Part shown: positions 59,936-64,000 of the stretch, piece by piece
Position numbering within the stretch: position 1 is the first letter of the stretch
Layout of the letters: each line of letters begins with the position of its first letter
Assembly: GCA_035691305.1 (NCBI GenBank)
Contig: DASSJF010000033.1
Span: 1 to 64,000, forward strand
Length of the DNA: 64,000 nt
DNA from: a bacterium
Lineage (GTDB): Bacteria; Sysuimicrobiota; Sysuimicrobiia; Sysuimicrobiales; Segetimicrobiaceae
Direction of reading: 5' to 3'
Position numbers and translations under genes: made by a program
The notes under the pieces: generated by a model
What the model saw: only the letters and a program-made list of their open reading frames with translations
Databases searched by the model: none
What the model was told of the DNA's origin: nothing

Positions 59936-61921
59936 ATGGCCGAACGGACGTCGGCAATAGGCCGCGAAGGCGGCCACGGCTGGGGTGAGCAGATCACGCT
60001 GCGCCTGCCGGGCGGGGCGGCGCGGACCTTTCCTCGCGGCGTCAGCTTGGCCGAGGTGGCGGCCCGCGAGCCGGGCGCGCGGGCCGTGCTGGCCGCCAAG
60101 GTCGACGGGGACGTCCGCGATCTCACCGCGCGTCTCGACCGCGACGCGTCGGTCGAGTGGCTGACTTTCGCGGAGCCCGCCGGCCGCGAGGTCTACTGGC
60201 ACAGCACGTCGCACCTCCTCGCCCAGGCCGTACGGGAGCTCTTCCCAGAGGCGAAGCTCGCGATCGGACCGCCGATCGAGGACGGCTTTTACTACGATTT
60301 CGACATCGGCCGCACGTTCACGCCCGAGGATCTCGACCGGATCGAGACCAAGATGCGGGAGCTGGCCGCGCGCAACCAGCCGATCGAGCGGATCGCCGTC
60401 CCGCGCGCGGAGGCGGCGCGGCTGTTCCGGGACCGCGACGACGTCTACAAGAGCGAGCTGCTCGAGGGCATCGCGGACGATCCGGTGAGCTTCTACCGGC
60501 AGAACGGGTTTCAAGACATGTGCCGGGGCCCGCACCTGCCGGCAACGGGCCTCATCAAGGCGGTCAAGCTGCTCAGCACGTCGGGGGCGTACTGGCGCGG
60601 CGACGAGCGCCGGCCGATGCTGCAGCGGATCTACGGCATTTCGTTTCCCGAGCAGGCCGCGCTCGACGACTACCTCGCGCGCGTGGAGGAGGCCAAGCGC
60701 CGCGACCACCGCAAGCTCGGCCGGGAGCTGGGCCTCTTCGCGTCCGTGCAGGAAGTGGGACAGGGCCTGCCGCTGTGGCTGCCGCGCGGCGCGACGGTGC
60801 GCCGGCTGCTGGAACGCTACATCATCGACCTGGAAGAGAGCCTCGGCTACGCCCACGTGCACACGCCCGACCTCGCGAACGTCGAACTGTACAAGATCAG
60901 CGGGCACTGGGATCACTATCGCGAGAACATGTACCCGCCGATGAAGGTCGACAACGAAGAGCTCGTGCTGCGCCCGATGAACTGTCCGCACCACATCATG
61001 GTGTTCAAGCAGGGCCGGCACAGCTACCGCGAGCTGCCGGTGCGGATCGCCGAGCTCGGCACGATGTACCGGTATGAGCGGTCCGGGGTGCTGACGGGGC
61101 TTGCGCGCGTGCGCGCGATGACGCTGAACGACGCGCACATCTTCTGCCGTCCCGACCAGCTGATGGACGAGTTCATGGCCGTGGTGCGGCTGATCCAGCG
61201 CGTGTACGCCGACCTCGGCCTGCATCCGTTCTGGTATCGGGTGTCGCTCCGGGATCCCCACGACCGCCAGAATTTCGTGCAGAACGACGCGATGTGGGAA
61301 TCCGCCGAAGGGCAGTTGCGCCGGGCGATGCAGGCGCTCGGCCTCGAGTACGTGGAGGCACCGGGCGAGGCGTCGTTCTACGGCCCCAAGCTCGACGTGC
61401 AGGTGCCCAACGTGATGGGCAAGGACGAGACGATCTCGACGGTGCAAATCGACTTCTACCTGCCCGAGCGGTTCGGCCTGGAATACATCGGCGAGGACAG
61501 CCAGCCGCACCGGCCGGTGATGATCCACCGCGGCGTCATCAGCACGCTCGAGCGGATGATGGCGTTCCTGATCGAGCAGTACGCGGGCGCCTTCCCGCTC
61601 TGGCTCGCGCCGGAGCAGGTGCGCGTGCTCCCGATCGCCGACCGGCATCTCGCCTACGCGCGCCGGATCGCCGACGCGCTGCGCGGCGGGGGCCTTCGAG
61701 TCGAGGTGGACGCGAGCAGCGAGCGCACCGGCCACAAGATCCGCGAGGCGCAGCTGATGAAGATTCCGTACATGCTCGTCGTCGGCGACCGCGAGGAGGC
61801 GCAGAACGCCGTCGCGGTGCGCAGCCGCGCCAAGGGCGACGAAGGCACGCAGCCGCTCGAGGCGTTCGCCCGGCGGGTCGGTGCGGAGGCCGCCGCGCGC
61901 GCGCACCAGCCGGCGTCTTAG
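59936..61921 (+). CDS. thrS: Threonyl-tRNA synthetase
   Basis: A 661-residue class II synthetase charging tRNA-Thr. The order is: TGS domain (ITLRLPGGAARTFPRGVSLA, residues ~15-80), the editing SAD domain with HSTSHLLAQAV and CRGPHL, the catalytic core with the zinc-binding RPMNCPHHIMVFKQ, motif 2 TMYRYERSGVLTGLARVRA and motif 3 RPVMIHRGVISTLERMMAFL, and the anticodon-binding domain from about 560. ATG 59936 is 9 nt after GGAGGAG, better than ATG 59927, where the spacing is too short. The expression is controlled by the upstream T-box. It converges with the YceI gene (4-nt overlap). Confidence 0.97.
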   Translation: MAERTSAIGREGGHGWGEQITLRLPGGAARTFPRGVSLAEVAAREPGARAVLAAKVDGDVRDLTARLDRDASVEWLTFAEPAGREVYWHSTSHLLAQAVRELFPEAKLAIGPPIEDGFYYDFDIGRTFTPEDLDRIETKMRELAARNQPIERIAVPRAEAARLFRDRDDVYKSELLEGIADDPVSFYRQNGFQDMCRGPHLPATGLIKAVKLLSTSGAYWRGDERRPMLQRIYGISFPEQAALDDYLARVEEAKRRDHRKLGRELGLFASVQEVGQGLPLWLPRGATVRRLLERYIIDLEESLGYAHVHTPDLANVELYKISGHWDHYRENMYPPMKVDNEELVLRPMNCPHHIMVFKQGRHSYRELPVRIAELGTMYRYERSGVLTGLARVRAMTLNDAHIFCRPDQLMDEFMAVVRLIQRVYADLGLHPFWYRVSLRDPHDRQNFVQNDAMWESAEGQLRRAMQALGLEYVEAPGEASFYGPKLDVQVPNVMGKDETISTVQIDFYLPERFGLEYIGEDSQPHRPVMIHRGVISTLERMMAFLIEQYAGAFPLWLAPEQVRVLPIADRHLAYARRIADALRGGGLRVEVDASSERTGHKIREAQLMKIPYMLVVGDREEAQNAVAVRSRAKGDEGTQPLEAFARRVGAEAAARAHQPAS

Positions 61922-62550
61922 GGCGCGCGGGCGACGATATGCAGGGTGACGGTGACCGGATCCCGCGCCACGAAGATGAACGCACGCGGGTAAGGGATTC
62001 CGTAGTCGGCCATCCGGACCGTCGCCGTGGCGTCGGCGGTGTACTCCGCGGCGAGGGCCAGTACACGCGCGGTGAACGCGGTTTCCCGCGCGACGTCGCG
62101 GATCACGAGCCGTCCGCGGACCTCCGCGGGGAACGGCTTCACCGCGGCGCCGGGCTGGGCCGTCGCCGTGCCCGTGAACGTGATCGCGGGATAGGTGGCG
62201 GTCTGGAGGAAGGTCGCGTACATCGCGCGGTCGCGCATCCCGATCCCGGTCGTGATGGTGCGCGCGTCGACCGCGGCGGAGATCCGCGCCGCGTAGACGT
62301 CGCCGCCCGCCGGTTCCACCTCGACGCGGCCGGTGACCCGGGTCGTGTGACCGGAGAAGCCACCGCGGTTGTCCGGGACGTCGAACTTGACGGACGACTC
62401 GCCCGGCACGATCGCAAACGCCTGCAGCGGGATGACCGCAGCGCGCAGGGCCGGAGCCGCCGGAGCCGGGGCCGCCGCGGCGCACAGCATGGACCCGGCG
62501 GCGATCGCCGCCAGCAGCACGAGGCCCGGTCTGATCCACACCGTCGCCAT
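61918..62550 (-). CDS. YceI-family secreted protein
   Basis: A 210-residue protein with a Sec signal peptide (PGLVLLAAIAAGSMLCAAAA, about residues 9-28) and a lipocalin-like YceI beta-barrel. Family segments include FAIVPGESSVKFDVPDN, RDRAMYATFLQTATYPAITF and VRGRLVIRDVARETAFTARV. YceI proteins bind isoprenoid quinones or polyisoprenes in the periplasm; whether this one does is unknown. ATG 62550 is where the signal peptide begins; the 16 residues before it look spurious. Confidence 0.9.
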   Translation of the reverse strand: MATVWIRPGLVLLAAIAAGSMLCAAAAPAPAAPALRAAVIPLQAFAIVPGESSVKFDVPDNRGGFSGHTTRVTGRVEVEPAGGDVYAARISAAVDARTITTGIGMRDRAMYATFLQTATYPAITFTGTATAQPGAAVKPFPAEVRGRLVIRDVARETAFTARVLALAAEYTADATATVRMADYGIPYPRAFIFVARDPVTVTLHIVARAP

Positions 62551-62630
62551 GGCGTTTTCAGTCTGAGTGCTACCCCGCGCGTGTATCCGTCGCGTCACGG
62601 CGGCGCCGTCCCCGAGCCGGACCGACGGCC

Positions 62631-63605
62631 ATGAGCGCGCCCGCGCCGTCCGTCTATCTCCTCGTCGGCGAAGAGGACGTGCGCGCGGAGGCGGCGCTGC
62701 GCGCGATCCTGCGCGACGTCGTGCCGGAAGAGGAGCGCAGCCTCAACCTCGATGTGCTCGACGCCGGGGGCGTGCCGATCCAGGACGTCATCACGAGGGT
62801 CGAAACCCTGCCGTTCTTCGGTGCGCGGCGCGCCGTCGTGTTCAACGTGCGGAGTCCGGAATCGTGGCGCGCCGCTGAGCAGGACGCGCTCGCGGACTAC
62901 CTGAGCCGGGGTTCGCCTCCGTCCGTGCTGATCGTCGTCGCGCCGCACCTCGACAAGCGGCGCCGCCTCACCGGGGTGCTCGAGCGAACGGCGCAGGTGA
63001 TCCGCTGCGACCCGATCGCTCCGGAAGAGGCGCCGGCCTGGCTTGCCGCGCGCGCCCGCGAGTCCGGCAAGACGATCACGCCGGAGGCGGCGGCGCAGCT
63101 GGTCGAGCTGGCCGGCAGCGGCCTGCGCGCGCTCGGCCTCGAGGTGGCCAAGCTGGCCGCCTACACCGGGGACCGCACGACGATCACCGCGGATGACGTG
63201 CGCGAAGTCGTGAGCCACGTCGCGGCGCAGGCGACGATCTTCGAGATGATGGACGCGGTCGGCCACCGGCGGCCGGACGACGCGTTCCGCCTGCTCGACG
63301 CCCTGATCGCGCTCGGGGAGCCGCCGCTGCGCATCCTGTATATGTTGGAAGACCAGGTGCGCATGCTGGCGCGGGTGCAGGAACTCGTCGACCGCGGCGT
63401 CCGCGGCCGCGCCGACGTGCAGAAGGCCCTCGGTTCGCGGGCCTGGCGATACCGCGACTATCAGAAGCAGGTCCAGGCGTTCGGACGGGTCGACGTGGAG
63501 CCCCTGCTTGGGTTGCTGCTCGAAACCGACGGGGCGATCAAGACGGGGCAGATGGCGCCGCGGCTTGCGCTCGAGACGCTGATCGTTCGCATGAGCGCGA
63601 TCTAA
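62631..63605 (+). CDS. holA: DNA polymerase III delta subunit
   Basis: A 324-residue clamp-loader subunit that opens the beta sliding clamp during replication. The N-terminal segment YLLVGEEDVRAEAALRAILR and RVETLPFFGARRAVVFNV are typical, with AAA+-like lid and a helical C-terminal collar (EDQVRMLARVQELVDRG). It is linked to rpsT, as in many genomes, where holA and rpsT often lie next to each other, here convergent. The ATG has no clear Shine-Dalgarno. The length is normal for the family. Confidence 0.94.
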   Translation: MSAPAPSVYLLVGEEDVRAEAALRAILRDVVPEEERSLNLDVLDAGGVPIQDVITRVETLPFFGARRAVVFNVRSPESWRAAEQDALADYLSRGSPPSVLIVVAPHLDKRRRLTGVLERTAQVIRCDPIAPEEAPAWLAARARESGKTITPEAAAQLVELAGSGLRALGLEVAKLAAYTGDRTTITADDVREVVSHVAAQATIFEMMDAVGHRRPDDAFRLLDALIALGEPPLRILYMLEDQVRMLARVQELVDRGVRGRADVQKALGSRAWRYRDYQKQVQAFGRVDVEPLLGLLLETDGAIKTGQMAPRLALETLIVRMSAI

Positions 63606-63611
63606 ACAGAA

Positions 63612-63635
63612 CCGCGGCGGAGAATTCCGCCGCGG
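63612..63635. terminator. Bidirectional hairpin terminator between holA and rpsT
   Basis: CCGCGGCGGA pairs perfectly with TCCGCCGCGG around the loop GAAT, in the 55-nt gap between the convergent genes. On the minus strand it is followed by TTCTGTTTA, a moderately T-rich tract, so it should best serve rpsT. Confidence 0.7.
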
Positions 63636-63660
63636 ACACGACCGGCGCGCCCGGCGGGCG

Positions 63661-63930
63661 CTACGCGGTCGCCGTTGCCCGCCCCTGCGATCCGGCCCAG
63701 CGCATCAGGCGCGACTTCTTCCGTGCCGCCGCGTTCGGGTGCATGATGCCCTTGCGGGCCGCCGCGTCGAGCGCGCTGATGGCCGCGCGCAGCGAGTCGC
63801 CGCCCGGCTGCTCCGCCGTGCGGGCGTCTTTGACGAGCGTCTTCACCTCGGACCGGATCGCCTGATTGCGGACCGCGCGCTTGAGATCCTGACGTTTCCG
63901 CTTCAGGCCGGACTTCGTGCGCTTTGCCAC
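63661..63930 (-). CDS. rpsT: Ribosomal protein bS20
   Basis: An 89-residue, highly basic, helical protein of the 30S subunit that binds the 5' domain of 16S rRNA. The start VAKRTKSGLKRKRQDLKRA and the segment GIMHPNAAARKKSRLMRW are diagnostic of bS20. The start codon is GTG, preceded by GGAGGT; non-ATG starts are known for rpsT in other bacteria and may help control its level. A hairpin terminator lies beyond the stop. Its promoter is at 63990-63998. Confidence 0.97.
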   Translation of the reverse strand: MAKRTKSGLKRKRQDLKRAVRNQAIRSEVKTLVKDARTAEQPGGDSLRAAISALDAAARKGIMHPNAAARKKSRLMRWAGSQGRATATA

Positions 63931-63989
63931 ACCGCACCTCCGCTTGATGCCGCCGCGGCGTCGGACGGTTTCCGCGACGAGCGACGCTC

Positions 63990-63998
63990 ATTGTAGCA
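63990..63998 (-). promoter_or_regulatory. Extended -10 promoter of rpsT
   Basis: On the minus strand the sequence reads TGCTACAAT, an extended -10 matching those of thrS (TGCTATAAT) and the thioesterase gene (TGCTACACT). The -35 would lie outside the window. It gives a leader of about 50 nt before the GTG. Confidence 0.6.
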
Positions 63999-64000
63999 CA

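Noticed and set aside
59870-62539. An 889-codon open frame on the minus strand
   Set aside because: It is antisense to thrS and has no recognisable domain; the composition is typical of a complement frame.
1-64000. CRISPR arrays, insertion sequences, prophage or tRNA genes
   Set aside because: I saw no regularly spaced direct repeats, transposase or integrase motifs, or tRNA cloverleaf. A tRNA-scanning program was not available, so a missed tRNA cannot be fully excluded.

Overview
This 64 kb window is high-GC bacterial chromosome, densely packed with genes, many starting at GTG and many linked by ATGA/GTGA overlaps. I found no rRNA, tRNA, CRISPR array, transposase or phage gene. Three features point to a Terrabacteria-type lineage rather than a proteobacterium: a T-box riboswitch in front of thrS, the gene order hemE-hemH-hemY as in Bacillus-type heme synthesis, and probable leaderless GTG genes. 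All six solute-binding proteins lack a lipobox cysteine, which hints at a diderm envelope. The overall picture, an uncultured soil or sediment organism with many peptide-type ABC importers and acyl-CoA enzymes, would fit candidate phyla such as Sysuimicrobiota (CSP1-3) or Chloroflexota/Armatimonadota relatives. I cannot settle this without a search.

Layout. 1-5800: an acyl-CoA operon (enoyl-CoA hydratase with an in-frame amber codon near its 5' end, acyl-CoA dehydrogenase, ADP-forming acyl-CoA synthetase, ThDP enzyme). 5797-12707: mixed metabolic genes (BAAT-like thioesterase, M19 dipeptidase, DNA-3-methyladenine glycosylase I, STAS protein, DUF1684, nitroreductase, two divergent luciferase-like monooxygenases). 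12682-17063: a molybdenum hydroxylase large subunit without its partner subunits, then an Old-Yellow-Enzyme/dienoyl-CoA-reductase-like flavoenzyme. 17060-28583: an import-and-hydrolysis cluster (two M24 proteins, amidohydrolase, ornithine-cyclodeaminase family, one solute-binding protein and a permease pair), followed by an alcohol dehydrogenase, an acyl-CoA ligase and a PaaI thioesterase. 29403-37758: a second importer with tandem duplicated binding proteins and two amidohydrolases. 37801-40987: sugar kinase, PLP aminotransferase, NHL-repeat protein. 41176-49152: two binding-protein/permease modules head to tail, ending in a creatininase-family gene. 49175-52287: nucleotidyltransferase, second creatininase, alpha/beta hydrolase, CMD protein. 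52297-55929: hemE-hemH-hemY. 55868-59465 (minus strand): a fifth importer. 59587-63930: thrS with its T-box, YceI, holA and rpsT, a housekeeping block.

The main theme is peptide/opine-type import coupled to cytoplasmic C-N hydrolases. The window has six Dpp/Opp-type binding proteins and five complete permease pairs but no ABC ATPase gene, so these importers must use ATPases encoded elsewhere. The junctions after the binding-protein genes carry inverted repeats, two of them perfect 12-bp stems, which suits differential expression of binding protein and permease.
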